A stretch of 64,000 bases of DNA from Notamacropus eugenii (lineage: Eukaryota; Chordata; Mammalia; Diprotodontia; Macropodidae), in NCBI RefSeq assembly GCF_028372415.1, contig NC_092875.1, forward strand, positions 409,215,239-409,279,238, given 5' to 3'. The notes beneath the pieces were generated by a model that saw nothing but the letters and a program-made list of their open reading frames with translations, searched no databases and had not been told where the DNA came from. This document shows positions 12,003 through 24,189 of the stretch, piece after piece. Numbering within the stretch: the stretch's first letter is position 1; each line of letters starts with the position of its first letter. Position numbers and translations under genes: made by a program.

Positions 12003-13720
12003 AATTGACAAGCATTTATTAACCTCTTACTATGTCCTAGTCACTGTGCTAAATACTGAGCAGACAGAGACAAAAATGAAGCAGTCTCTGTCCTTGAGGA
12101 GCTCACAGTTCAATGGGTAAGATAACATACACACATATAAGAGTAATCATCATATTATTTAGCACACATAGTTTCTGGGATCACTCTTTGAACCCATCTC
12201 TAACTAGTAGATTGGTTCCCCAGAGTAAGGTTGCTATTTTTCCCTTTCAGGATCCTAGAGGTGCCACCTTTTGGGTTTGGGACTGTCTTTACAACAATAT
12301 TGTTCACAAGTCACCAGCTGGCATATCTGCTAATATCATTTAATTACTATTTTAATAGAATTTTGACCAGTTAACTTTTTGTTAATGTCAATTAACCTTT
12401 AAAGAAAGGGATGCTCCTTGAGAAAGTAGAGCAAGACAGAAGTACAAAAACATTCACCCAAAACATGACTCGTCTTCTCTTCTTCATACCCACGTGCACC
12501 CCGGGATAGTGAGCTTAAACTAAAAGTGGTTTCAATAGAGTATTCTCCTCACCAAGTTCACTTTTGGATGTGGCAAATCCAATGGACAAGTCCCTCTCTT
12601 GCTTTTTAAGACACTGTGTTTTGGCTACTGGGCTGATTCACTGCTTGTCTGGATAAAGTGATTTATTTCTGAGAGATGACTCCTCTCCAGGTTCCGCTGT
12701 AATGGCTACTGGCAAGCTTTTTTATGGATTCCTGTGGCTGACCCTCTGGTGGTTCTAACCTTTCAAAGGTCACAAAGACATAATTTGCTCTGTTCTGGCT
12801 CTGGTGTTCAACCACCTAAAATTAGGAATAGATGCAGCAGGAGTAGAAGAAACATTGGTGTCATGTGGTAACCAGCACAGGACAGCCTGCAGATAAGATA
12901 GCCCTGCTGCTATCTCCCCACCTGGAAATCCACAGCATTTCTTCATTTGGACATTGCTAGAAACTGAGAGTGTCAATCTTTTGCTTGTACATTGAGTTCC
13001 AGCTCAGTAGCCAATAAAAGACTTTTTGTCCCAAAGCCGTAAATCACAGAAACAGAGAACATCTCTACATTGTCTGGAGCCACCTTTACATTACATTAAT
13101 ATACTTTATATTGCATACTTTGGGAAGCAGATTCATCAAGATTCCAAATGGGTGGATACTAGGTAGAGCATGGTAAAATGGCTCTGAAAACTGTGCCTCA
13201 TGGTCTAGTCCTCTTACATACACAAAATGAATAATAGGTAGTTTGGGGAGGGTGTGCCCTGGGGAGGGGAGAGAGATCTAGAAAGACTTTTTGTAGTGGG
13301 CAGTACGTGAGCTGAGTATTGAAGGAAATCAGGGCTTTCTAGAGGTGGAGGTGAAGGGGGGTGGGGACAACATTCCTGGTATCACAGAGGATAGCCAGTG
13401 CAAAGGCATGGAGAGAAGAGGTAGGACATCATGTGGAACAATGAATAGGTCACAGTGGGTGGATTACAGAATAGATGTGTAAGAAGAATGGAAAGATAGG
13501 AAAGGGCTATATTTTGAAGAGATGTGTCAAATTGAGGAATGTATATATTTGATTCCAGAGGTAATGCAGAACACATGGGTATTATTGCATAGAATGGTAG
13601 TATGATCAGAACTTTACTTCAGGAAAATCACTTTGGTGGCCATGAAGAGGATGGATTGGAATGAAGAGAAGTTTGGGGAAGCAGGAGTGGGAACTGCCTT
13701 ATAAGGTAGTGAGTTTCATT
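12003..13720 (+). mobile_element. Ancient repeat split by a 1.1-kb insert
   Basis: 12003-12130 (CATTTATTAACCTCTTACTA, TCACTGTGCTAAATACTG) and 13205-13720 (GTAGTTTGGGGAGGG, TGAGTATTGAAGGAAATCAG, TGCAAAGGCATGGAGAG, TTCAGGAAAATCACTTTGG) are consecutive parts of a widespread mammalian repeat that also occurs at 21.6-22.1 and 27.1-27.6 kb. I do not know its class. Confidence 0.5.
12135..13200. other. Insert of unknown origin in the ancient repeat
   Basis: The two sides read ACATACACA (near 12125 and again near 13216), a possible target duplication. The insert lacks a poly(A) tail and a usable open frame. Its length suggests a solo LTR or an old DNA element, but no terminal motif is convincing. 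Confidence 0.3.
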
Positions 13721-13784
13721 GAATGATCATTTGGATCATTTGTCTGTGATTTTTTGGAGGGAATTTCTGCTTTGGGTATGGGTT

Positions 13785-13845
13785 ACAACCAATAACCTCT
13801 GAAGTCCTTCCAACTCTGAGATTTTCTGATCTTTAAGTTTATCAA
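13785..13845 (+). repeat. MIR-family tail fragment
   Basis: AACCTCTGAAGTCCTTCCAA then CTCTGAGATTTTCTGAT, matching the 3' part of MIR/THER elements. Confidence 0.5.
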
Positions 13846-14329
13846 AACTCCCTAAATTCAGGTCTGCTCAGTCAAAACAATCCTCAATGTTATCTTTGCT
13901 TTGACTATATAGACAAAGTATATTTTAATAATTTCAAGATCAATAAAACTCAAGTCATCCATGTCTTCAATTCAAGTTCAATCCATATTTCCAATAAACT
14001 GAAGACAATTGAGTTGTATTAAATTCCCAAACTCTTTGAGTCTTTTTCATGGGCAAAATGAAAAGCCTTTTTGTCTTCTTGAAATTCATATGAGTTTATT
14101 GCATGGACATATTCTAATACATGTGAACATTTAGATTTCTGAGTTTGAAAAGTTATAACAGGATAAGAAAATTATCCTATTCTGAGTTTTTAAAACAATC
14201 ATACTATTTGTAAAATTTGCTGCAAACCCATTTCATAAACAAATGAAAAAGTTCCAATTATTGCATTTTGGCAAAATTTAACAAAGAAAGAATAGTTGTT
14301 CACTGTCTATATGCCCTAGCAAATGTCCA

Positions 14330-14890
14330 CATTAAGAAGTTTTCTCCTTTTCTAAATTGTTCATGTTCTTTGATCATTTCTGCCTTGGGAGAGAGTGGAT
14401 ATGCCTAAGTTCCTTATAGTCTCTGGCAAGTCTTTATGTCTTTCCCACAAAAAAGTGTTTCTTTTCTTTTAATTTTAAAGTGATTTTTTTTGTTGTACCA
14501 AATAATTTTGCCTTTGCCCACTGATTTTTGGTCATCAGTGATACATTTTGTTTAATTGATTTAAATATCTTGTCTCTGTAGTGGAAATGAATATGTCATT
14601 TCTTTCTATCCCTATTTTAAAAGAACATATATGTGTATATGTGTGTATATGTACGCACATATGTATGTACATTTGGATTGTTGATCCAGTTGGTATTTAT
14701 CGTGATGTATGGCTTGAGGTGTGGATCTAGGCCTTCTTTTTTTTTGGCCATGTAGTTACCTAGTTTTCTCAGCAGGCTTTTTTAAAAATTGAATAATGAA
14801 TTATTTGTTTTTTCAGTTTTTAAAGGGTGACTTCATTAAATGTTAACCTTTTTTATTCATTGGGTTCTATTTTTCCCATAGAAATATTTA
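14330..14890 (-). mobile_element. Probable L1 ORF2 relic
   Basis: T-rich plus strand whose blocks (GTATGGCTTGAGGTGTGGAT, CTAGGCCTTC, GTTTTCTCAGCAGG) look like reversed L1 ORF2. Heavily mutated. A TA/TG stretch interrupts it at 14620-14670. Confidence 0.4.
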
Positions 14891-15239
14891 AGATGTGGTT
14901 ATATAATATTTACTTATGTTTTCATTTTTATGAAACATATATGCATGGCACTTTGAGAAGCACAGCAAATTTAAAAAGAGTATAGTGCGGTGGATGGGAT
15001 ACTGGACAGAGAGTCAGAAAAACCTGGGTTTAAATATTTTTTCCTCATTCTTCTCTAGACTGGATATACACACACATAATCACATAACTACCTCTGTAAA
15101 GAGTTATTTTGTCATCAAATATATGAAGCCTAATGGGTAAAAGAAACTGATTAACCCTTAGCCTCAATTTAAAACTCCTTGAACTTACAGAAAAGTCCTC
15201 TTTCAAATTGCCTCATTGAATTACTCTACTTGATTTCAG

Positions 15240-16410
15240 GAGAAGTGAAAAGTTGAGATCCCCTTTGTAGTATGTATCCAGCTCTGGTATGACCAGGGTC
15301 TAGTACAATGAGACTATCCCCTTATTGCTGGATACTAGGCCTCTCTTAAAGTAGGTCAAGATAGCATTAGCTTTTTTTGGCTGCCATGTGGTGCAGCTAG
15401 GTGGTGCAGTGGATAGAGCACCAGTGCAGGAGTCAGGAGGACCTGAGTTCAAATCTCACCTCAGACACTTGATTCTCACTAGGTGTGTAACCTTGGTCAA
15501 GTCCCTTAACCCCAATTGCCTCTTCCTGGGTCATCTCCAGTCATCCTGATGAATATCTGGTCACTGGATTCAGATGGCTCTGGAGGAGAAGTGAAGCTGG
15601 TGACCTGCACAGCCCTCCCTCACTCAAAAAAACCAAAGTCAAGTGCAAATCATGTCATTATTTCTCTGATGGCATGGTCTTCTTCAGCAACAAAGGATCA
15701 ACACATACACACTACAACTCCCAGGCAGATTAATTTCTATTTAAACATATCTACCCCATATTTTATTTGTGAAATGATTTTTGAACCCAAGCGAAAGTCA
15801 GGTATGAATGTAGGTTACTCTTATCTTTTAAAATGTAGACCTATTAGATTCAGTCCAATGTTCTACACTGCCAAATTTAGATGTTTTGGGATCTCAACTT
15901 TGTCCTCTATTATATCCTTTTGATATTTTATTATTTTTCTTGCATCTGAAAATTTGATAAGATTGCCTTCTTTGCCTTTATCCAAGTCATAGGGCCAAGG
16001 ATAAATCCATGAAATCCTCAGCTGGACACCTCTTTTCAAGGTGACCTGAGACCATTAATATCCCTTCTTCTTGTCTAGCCATCCTATTGGTTTTGAATCC
16101 ATCTAATTTTATTATCATATAGCTTACATCTCTCCATCTTTTCTCTGAGGATAACATGAAATACATTAGCAAGTACTTTACTAAAATCAAGGTTATGATA
16201 TCTACAGAATTCCTGAGATTTAGTAATCCTTTTAAAAAGAAGTTAATCTGACATGACCTGTTCCTGGTGAAGCCCTATCAGTCTGTTGTGATCACCATTT
16301 CTTTTCCTATATATTCGTTATCCCATCCTACTCATCTGTCTTTTAAAAAACTTTCCTTATTAAGATCTTAACAAACATAAACATCTCAAATTTAAAAAAA
16401 AGAAAAAAAT
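15240..16410 (-). mobile_element. CR1/L3-clade LINE relic, minus strand, split by a SINE
   Basis: 15240-15390 (GATACTAGGCCTCTCTTAAA, AGCATTAGCTTTTTTTGGCT) and 15716-16410 (TCTGAAAATTTGATAAGATT, GCCTTTATCCAAGTCATAGG, ATGACCTGTTCCTGGTGAAG) are reversed CR1/L3 ORF2 in the right order. The SINE between explains the gap. No intact frame. Confidence 0.75.
15391..15715 (+). repeat. MAR1-type marsupial SINE inside the CR1/L3 relic
   Basis: Starts GCAGCTAGGTGGTGCAGTGG, has CTCACCTCAGACACTTGA, then CTCCAGTCATCCTGATGAA, GGTGACCTGCACAGCCCTC and ends CTTCTTCAGCAACAAAGG. Near-identical in layout to the copy at 39999. An open frame beginning at 15516 is only SINE sequence. Confidence 0.9.
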
Positions 16411-16539
16411 GAATATGAATCTGGAAACTTCTGTTAAGATTAAGATTAAAATTAAGTACATGTACTTTAAGTTAAATTTAATGCAAAATTGTCCTAATTG
16501 CCTGTCCTCTTCAAAATTTCTGTCTGATTCCTTGTATCT

Positions 16540-16830
16540 TTTTTAATGCTCCATTGATACTTTTTCTTCCATTTCTTCTTTTTCTTTGTGTGTTACACAA
16601 CAAATGCTCTCCCATCCATGGAAGACATCCCTTCTAATCTATTTGTATATTATTAAGCAAAACAAATCAGAACATTGGCTGTCTCTGTAAATGTTATGTC
16701 CCATTCTGTACTTATAGCTCATCATCTCTCTTTCAAGAAGAAGCATATTTCATCGGCTTTTTAAAAAGCATTCATTAATATCTTAATCCTTTCTCATTGG
16801 AGAAGGGTGGGTCCCAGGGTCAATTTCTTC
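16540..16830. mobile_element. Possible L1 3' region fragment
   Basis: AAGCAAAACAAATCAGAACA then GCTCATCATCTCTCTTTC resembles a block common in marsupial L1 3' ends. Orientation uncertain. Confidence 0.3.
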
Positions 16831-17094
16831 AGGTAGGGAGGGAATGATGAGAACAAGACTAGAGTTGTTTGGTTGGGATGCTTTATTCATTCGCCTAAGA
16901 AAAGCCTTTTTGTTCTCTGCTTACCATCCACTTTTCCAAGAAGTCTGGAAAGGTCTTTAGAGAAAAATATATTTTCTTAAACTCTCTAAAGAAACTGAAA
17001 AGGAGGTTTAAAAAATATTTTTCTTCGGGTAATTGATCACTACATTGTTCAGAGTTCTGAAGACTTTTAGAGTTGTTTTGATTTGTTGTTGTCT

Positions 17095-17480
17095 GTCCTT
17101 TGTTCTCAAAGAAGACCAATGACATCAGGAGGGTGATGACTTGACTTGTTTATGAATTGGATATGAGTGGAGCATAGTTGTGCAAAATCATCAGCCTCAC
17201 TTTCTCCTCTAGAGTCATTGAAGTCCAGTGGTAAGATAAAGGTTAAGATGACTGGTAATGGTCCAGGATGCAGTAGGTGACCTTGGCCTTCCTAACTTAA
17301 GGTCTTTCCCAGATCTTAATTTGTCTGAGGTCATGCCCATTCCGTGACTAAGGGCTTGGTAAAAGTTGAGACAAAAGATCACTCAATTTACCATCACAAA
17401 GATATCAGTCTAGGAGGGAAAGACCCATAGAGTTTCTGGCCAGAATAAAAAACAATTGCCTTTTATAACACTCACCTAAA
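17095..17480 (-). mobile_element. RTE-type/MAR-like 3' fragment
   Basis: GTTCTCAAAGAAGACCAATG, ATCATCAGCCTCACTTTCTC and GTGGTAAGATAAAGGTTAAG. The minus-strand end (TCTTCTTTGAGAACAAAGGAC) matches the tail shared by MAR1 SINEs and their RTE partner. Sister copies lie at 18245 and 26590. Confidence 0.6.
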
Positions 17481-17697
17481 CCATCAAAGTCTAAACAGTG
17501 AGCCACAGAATCTTGGGTTAGGGCTTTTTGGACATTTAATGAAAAAAAAACAGTGATTTGGGTTTTAAGATGGAGTCAAGTAGTTCCATTTAAAACACAA
17601 TGGGCTTTTAAAACCCTGTCTTTTCAGAGCTATATTTCAAGAAATTAAAAATAAAAACCATGGACAACAAAAGAGTAAGTTGTCCTGGCTTTTTGGG

Positions 17698-17943
<246 letters not shown>

Positions 17944-18244
17944 ATAATAGTAGTATAATGTTGGCAGATAGCTGGATTGATAGATTGGATCCCGAGGGCA
18001 GTGACTGCTACTCTACTGCTACTCTCAGATAACATGATAAAGACAGTTAATACAAAATATTCTCCTAAGAAACTAGTTTACTCATTCCCACAAATATAGC
18101 CTCCAGGGGAGAAGTAAGCTTAAACTTAGACCACCAAATTGTACTGAGGTACACATTTAAGAAATATGTGTGACAATGTGTAACTCACAACACCTGCTCT
18201 TGAAGTCCTCCTCTCAGTTTAGGAGACTTTACGCAGAACCCACA

Positions 18245-18440
18245 TGGTTGTTTTTCTTGATCTCTTGTTCTCAAAGGGGACCAATGACATCTGGAGGGTG
18301 ATGTCTTGACTTGTGAATTGTATGTGAGCAGTGCAGAGCTGTGCAAAGTCATCAGCCTCATTCTCTCCTCCAGAGCCATCCAAGTCCTGTAGTGAGATAA
18401 AAGTCAAGATGGTTGGTAATGGTCCAGGGGCAGGGAACCT
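18245..18440 (-). mobile_element. RTE-type/MAR-like 3' fragment
   Basis: TGTTCTCAAAGGGGACCAAT, AGTCATCAGCCTCATTCTCT, CCATCCAAGTCCTGTAGTGA: same element and orientation as the copy at 17095. Flanking 18440-18500 is GC-richer (CAGGGAACCTGCAGTGCTGC) and unassigned. Confidence 0.6.
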
Positions 18441-18559
18441 GCAGTGCTGCAGTGACGTGCCCTTGTGGCCGCAGGTTCCTCATTCTTGGCCCAGGACATT
18501 ATTGGGGTTATCAATAAATATCAATAAAGTGATCTCCTGTTTTTGCTCTCCATCAGTTC

Positions 18560-18840
18560 ATGCAAATCTTCTGAAGTTTTCCTTAATAATATTTATTATT
18601 TCTTTTGGTACAATAATACTACATTAATATATCATAATTCATTTGTCCATTGTTTCCAGCTTTTTTTCCACAACAAAGGAGTATACACACACAAACACAC
18701 ACACCTATATGTCTATATTCATCTCTCTCTACGTATGTCCTTTCCCTTTACTTTTGATCTATTCTAGGTATACAACTAATTGCAGGATCAAAGGGTATGC
18801 AGAGTTTAGTGACTTTTTACTTACCCATCTTTTGAAAAAT
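18560..18840 (-). mobile_element. L1 ORF2 3' relic
   Basis: CATAATTCATTTGTCCATTG, GTTTCCAGCTTTTTTTCC and TTGCAGGATCAAAGGGTATG are reversed marsupial L1 ORF2 landmarks. Interrupted by a CA repeat near 18680-18705. Confidence 0.65.
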
Positions 18841-18859
18841 TAGCTCATATTAACTTAAT

Positions 18860-19080
18860 CTTTCCCTGACTCTTTGGCTCATATTCTTTACTGATCTCCT
18901 ATAACCCATGAAGTCTGACATAAAGTATGCTATCTTATATTGTTTTTTAATTATTTCATATGTACATATCTTTTGTTTTACCCAATGAAACTGTATGTTC
19001 CTTGAGGAGAACTTTTATTTCTTTTACATCCCTAGCAGAATGTTGGGCCCATAATATTTGATAATTTAAATTGAATTCAA
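18860..19080 (+). mobile_element. L2-like LINE 3' end
   Basis: ACTGTATGTTCCTTGAGGAG then TTTTACATCCCTAGCAGAAT, the terminal landmarks of L2. Diverged. Confidence 0.5.
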
Positions 19081-19084
19081 CCAA

Positions 19085-19898
19085 TATGTGTACTAATTCA
19101 TTTTGAAAATCAAGATAGTCAATGTAGTGACTCCAGGCCAGTCAGTTTGGTCATATGAGCATATCTGAGGAAAGAAAAAGAAAGAATGTCATCAGGTTAT
19201 AGGTTTATTTCTAGTACTGGTTGATTTCAAGAATATGTAAATTTTTCTTTTGCAGTTTTCATAATCCTTTAATATCTATCTACCATACAGTTCTTTCCCC
19301 CTTTTCCCTCTCCTGAATAGTTGTCATATTGTCATTCTGCTGGCTAAACTATCTTCGTGCTATTCATTCCTTTAATTCATTAAAATCCAAATCTTAGCTT
19401 GGAATTGTTTCTTTACGTCTGCCAAGGAATTCAATTCAAAGAACTTTCACTTGTCCAAATCAATGGCTTACTTCAGCAGTTCTATTTCCCATAGTGCTTC
19501 CGGTCCCAAAGGAATTGATTTAAACTAAGATTTCTTAGTGGCTTCAAAGAATGATTCAAGCTTGGACTTCTCTGAATGGATCCAGGCAAGGAAGGACTAT
19601 GTGGTTTAATAGGTCAAACAAGTTTAGGTCAGTTCTTTATGCTGTGGAGTGGAGCATTGCATGTCTGAATCCATTTAATAATGAGGCATATCATTAAACA
19701 GGGACCCACTGTATTGATGATAATGGGGTTATTGAATGGAGAAGATGAGCTTCCATAGTCTTTTACCTAGGGAGTTTTCCTTGCACATAAAACTAATAAA
19801 AAAAAGTCTCTACTGTCTCTAATCTTCTTGTTGGACTAATGATATATAAAATGAGGGTCTATATAGTTTCTCTTCTTGTGTATATGTCTCTCTGTCTC

Positions 19899-19934
<36 letters not shown>

Positions 19935-20840
19935 TCTCTCTCTCTCTCTTTCTTTCCCCCACCTTCTCCTCCCTCTCTCCACTTGAATTGCAGTATACTT
20001 AGACTTTGAAGAAGGCTGTTACATCTCAAATCCTGTCACCTCCAATAGTAACAAAAGAATCAATCTTCTAAAAGAGTCCTGTCTACATAAAATATGTAAG
20101 TCAAAGCTTGAACTGGATCTTTAAAGTTTTGTTTGCTTTTCTTTGCATTCTAAACACTATATTTGATTGTAGTTGAATCATGTTTATTTTTCAAACCATC
20201 ACAACAAGGGATAAGGTAATTTGTTAGATATAATATCCTTCTTTACTCTTACCCTCCAACTTCACTCATTTTAAGGGGAAGAAAAGTCAGGCCGAGTCAT
20301 TATTGACAAAGTTCTGAGATGATATTTTAGGGCTTTCTTTTCATTTTTATGACTGGTTTTCTTGCATCTTGTCTCATACTATGAATTAGAGTAGGAATAC
20401 TAAAATGCTAAGAAGTCTCCATTCTGGAGCAGAGAGAGAGTTTTATGTCTTTCTGGGAATAGAAGTAGAAATAATGGAAAGCTAACCAATATTTATGTCC
20501 TATTTTTCAGATACTTTGTGATGATCTAAATAAATTTGTTTGCTAAAATATGTGAACTCTATGCAAGTTTTATTATAGCTGTGCAAAGTAATGCCTTTCT
20601 CACAGATTTATAAAGAAGAGGGACTTTGGATTAACAAATGCAAAAATCAAATCAAAGAGTTAGTCTGATTATTCTTTATAATGCCACAAGCTAATGTAAC
20701 ATAGCAAATAAGTTACATGGTGCTATCTGGGGAAATAGCTTGTCCCAAATTCACAGACATTCAATTCAATGAATAAATAGAGAGGTAAAAATGAATTTGG
20801 ATTTAGAAGATTGGGATTCAAACACTGGCCTTACTATTTA
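19085..20840. other. Intergenic, no gene seen
   Basis: Mostly unassigned AT-rich DNA. The only clear structure is (TG)n followed by (TC)n at 19898-19960. Confidence 0.5.
19898..19960. repeat. (TG)n(TC)n microsatellite
   Basis: About 16 TG units then about 8 TC units. Confidence 0.95.
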
Positions 20841-21250
20841 TTATTACTGGGCAGCTAGATGTGATAGTGGTTAGAGGGATGGCCTGGATTCAGGAAGATC
20901 TAAGTTAAAATCCAGCTTCAGATACCTACTAGTTGTGTGACCCTGGGAGAGTCACCTAACTCTGTTTGCCTCAGTTTCCTCATTTGAACAATGAGCTAGA
21001 GAAGGAAATGGCAAACCACTCCAGTATCTTTGCCAGGAAAACCTCAAAGGGGGGTCACAAAGAGTTGGACATGACTGAAAAATGACTGAATGATAACATG
21101 CCCTTTCATTAGTCAATATTGAGCTTTTCTTTCCTCATTTCTAAAATAGAGATAATAACGATTATATATAACTACCTTGTTGGGTTACTGTAAGGATCAA
21201 ATGAGAAAATATTTGCAAAAATACCAAACAAATGTTAGCTATTAGTAACA
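20800..21250 (+). repeat. MIR-like SINE split by a younger SINE
   Basis: Left piece 20800-20848 (GATTGGGATTCAAACACTGG) and right piece 21100-21250 (CTCATTTCTAAAATAGAGAT, GGATCAAATGAGAAAATAT). The sequence joins as one MIR when the intervening SINE is removed. Confidence 0.6.
20849..21096 (+). repeat. WSINE1-like SINE nested in a MIR
   Basis: Complete layout: GGGCAGCTAGATG head, CCTCAGTTTCCTCATTTGAA, GGCAAACCACTCCAGTATCT, then tail GACTGAAAAATGACTGAATG. Confidence 0.9.
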
Positions 21251-21399
21251 AAATTATAACAAATATTTATTAAATGCCTATCTTATCCTTGAAGTACCTT
21301 CAAGGAATTACAGCTAGAGTAAGGGTATAAGGCTTGTACGTATATAACTTTAAATCAAGTTATTGTGGGATAAGTGTTTGTTTTTGAATAAAAGTTTTG

Positions 21400-21552
21400 T
21401 CCGACATCTGTTCTCTCCTTCATAGCCTAGCTCCCAAAAGAAACTGCCTACCCTTGTTGCTTCTGTTTTCTCACTTCCCACTCAGTTCTCCACCCTTTGT
21501 AATCTAACTTTTGACATCATGACTCAGCTGAAACTGCTCTCTCCAAGGTTAC
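21400..21552 (+). mobile_element. L2-like ORF2 fragment
   Basis: CTCAGCTGAAACTGCTCTCT then CCAAGGTTAC resembles the reverse-transcriptase block translating as TETALLKVT in L2 elements. Confidence 0.4.
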
Positions 21553-21589
21553 TTGAGAGAAGTCAGAGGAGTGAGAGGTTGGAAAGGAA

Positions 21590-22060
21590 AAAGATCAGTT
21601 AGAAATGGGGCTGGGGAGGTGGTAGTGTGTGGAATCAGGAAAGAATCCGCAGAAATGGCACTTGAACTGAATCTAGAAGGGAAGAGAGGATCGAATGATG
21701 GAAATGTGGAGGAAATCCATTCTGGGAAGATGATGGTGCAATATAAATGCATAGAAATGGGACAGAACAGAAGATCAAGAGAAGACTATTAATTGGTTCA
21801 CTTTGGTTTGGGGAAGGGTACATGCTGCATGGAATAGGGTGAAATAAGACTGAAAAAGGCAGGTTGTAACTAGAATGAGGAAGGTCTTTCATTCTGGAAT
21901 AAGGAGTTTATATTTTAGCTTGTAAGTACTGGGAGGGAAGAGGATAAGTGGAGAACACTGATAGATATTTCAGAAGAGTAGGAGTGATGTGATCAAATTT
22001 GTAGACTGACAAGATTACTTTGGCATTGGTATGAAGACTGCGCTAGAGGGGAAAAGGGAA
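21590..22060 (+). mobile_element. Ancient repeat, same family as 13.2-13.7 kb
   Basis: GCACTTGAACTGAATCTAGA, AATCCATTCTGGGAAGATG, GGAGTTTATATTTTAGCTTG, GTGATGTGATCAAATTTG and GATTACTTTGGCATTGG follow the family order. The open frames here on both strands are shadows. Confidence 0.5.
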
Positions 22061-22179
22061 TAAATGGTGGGAGGAAGGGGAGAAACCTGGTCAGAAGATC
22101 AGAAAACTGTTACAAGGAGTTAAAGTTATTCTTTCAAAAGGAACCAGAGAAGAGCAGGATATTTAATATTAAAATTTCA

Positions 22180-24120
22180 AACCAGTAAAACAGAAGCAAA
22201 TTTTTATATCTACCATTAATGAGGAAAAATTGAGCAATAAAATGCTTAATGGTCTCATGCTTCTAAAGTAGAATAAAATTAGTTGCTTCAAAAAAAAAAT
22301 TCCCATGTTGGGCAACTGAGAAAAATATGTCCAGAAGCCCTACCTTCCAAGAGAGATATAGACAGAATAAAGAAGAACATATAAATATGAAGCCCTTGAA
22401 TGGGAGTCTAAAGAGGAAAAAGAATAAGGAGTACATGGAATGAAGTAAATAAACACTTGTAAAAAAGGAAGGGGAAGGGATCAATATAAAATATTTCTAT
22501 GGAGGAAAGCACTAACCTAGCTATTATAAACTTAAATATGGATCAAATTACCCAGTAAAATGAAGGGAGTAATATTACGATAAAAAAATAAAACTCAACA
22601 ATTTGTTGCCTGTAAGAAATACATTTTAAAAGTAAAAATATATATAGAATGAAAATTAGAGACTAGGACAAATTTTACTGTACATCAAGTAATTCCCCCA
22701 AAGCAGGAGTGGCAGTCATGATTGTAGATAAGACAAAGAAAACATTGATTATGTCAAGAAAAATAAACAGGGAAACTACATTATGCATAATGGCATCAAG
22801 AGAAAGTAAAACAATATTATGTATGCACAAATAAAAAATATGTATGTGTACATACACATATGAATGAAGTGTAAAAGCATCAAAATTTGTAAAGGAAAAG
22901 CTAACCAAACTGATCCCCAAAGTAGATACTAACATAATAATTATAGAAGACATCAATATTCCTCTTTCAGAGCTGGCTAAATCTGATAGAGATAATCAAA
23001 AAGGAAAAGAAGGAACTGAATCAGCTAATAGAAAAGTTATATTTGAGAGATTTCTGACGTCCGAATATCTCAGTATCACATGACTCCTTCATAAAAATTT
23101 ATCATGTGCTAAGGTACAAAGAAATTATAAATAAACCAAAATATCAAACAACTTTTATGCAGATTACAGCATAGTAAAACAAGCCATTAGTACTAGGAAC
23201 ATAAGTAAAAGACGCACACCTAGATGGCAACTAGGTAATACAATCAGAGGGTCAGTTAGCCTACCATAGAAACAATAACAACACCAATTTCTGTGGCTTT
23301 AAGTTAATTTTATCAATTTAAGTACAATTAATATCTATCTTACAACAAATTCAACAGAGGTAAAGCAGCAGAAAACAAGATAAACTGACTAAAATACTAT
23401 CTGTATTTCTAAGTACCCCCACCAAGAACCAAAATATGCTAACAATAAAGAAATAATAAAGGAAAATATCCTTTACAATGTGATAAAAATGGGTCAAATA
23501 TTTGAGCATTAACTCATTCAGACATGCAGGAGATTGCTACAAAAACAACTTCAAAATGATTTTCATAGAAATCAAAGAAGAACCCTATAAATGAAGGCAT
23601 ATTACTTGCTCAAAGTTAGGTTAAGTAAATAAAGCAAAAATTGTTAATACTTAACAAACTAAGTTGCAACTTTATTGTGCTGCCAATCAAAATTCCAATA
23701 GGTTATTTCATTTGCAGTTGTGTCTGACTCTTCACAGTCCCATTTAGGATTTTCTTGACAGAGATATTGGAATGGTTTACCATTTCCTTCTCCAGCTCAT
23801 TTTATGGATGAGGAAACCAAGGTTAAGTGAGTTGCCAAGGTTGCACAGCTAGTAAGTGTCTGAGGCCATATTTGAATTTAGACACATGAGTCTTCCTGAC
23901 TCCAGGCTTGGCACTCTATCCATTATCTCACCTAGTTGTCCTTATTTCATAGATGTAAATAAATCTATAACAATAAATAAATAAAGGTTATTTCATAGAG
24001 AAATAAAACTGTGACAAAACTAACATAGAAAACATAAGTAGCCAATAATGTTAAGAATCATTATGAAACAGAAAGCAAAGAGAATTACTCAATCTTAGAA
24101 TACACTATACAGCAGTAATT
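22180..24120 (+). mobile_element. Old L1 ORF2 relic interrupted by a SINE
   Basis: Plus-strand remnants of the endonuclease region: TGTTGCCTGTAAGAAATACA, AAAGCAGGAGTGGCAGTCAT, ACTACATTATGCATAATGG, AATTATAGAAGACATCAATA, then later ORF2 pieces around 23400-23700 and 23950-24120. Many stops. A SINE sits at 23712-23941. Confidence 0.6.
23712..23941 (-). repeat. WSINE1-like SINE with 9-bp target duplication
   Basis: Reverse orientation: TTGCAGTTGTGTCTGACTC tail side, CTCATTTTATGGATGAGGAA, ACCTAGTTGTCC head. Flanked by TTATTTCAT at 23703-23711 and 23942-23950. Confidence 0.92.
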
Positions 24121-24189
24121 ATTATTATATAAATTTTTATTGGTTTTTTGTTTTTATTTCCCTAGCAACTAAGAATTTTAAAAAGAAAC

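Noticed and set aside
15516-15923. 135-codon plus-strand frame
   Set aside because: Built from a MAR1-type SINE and reversed CR1/L3 sequence.
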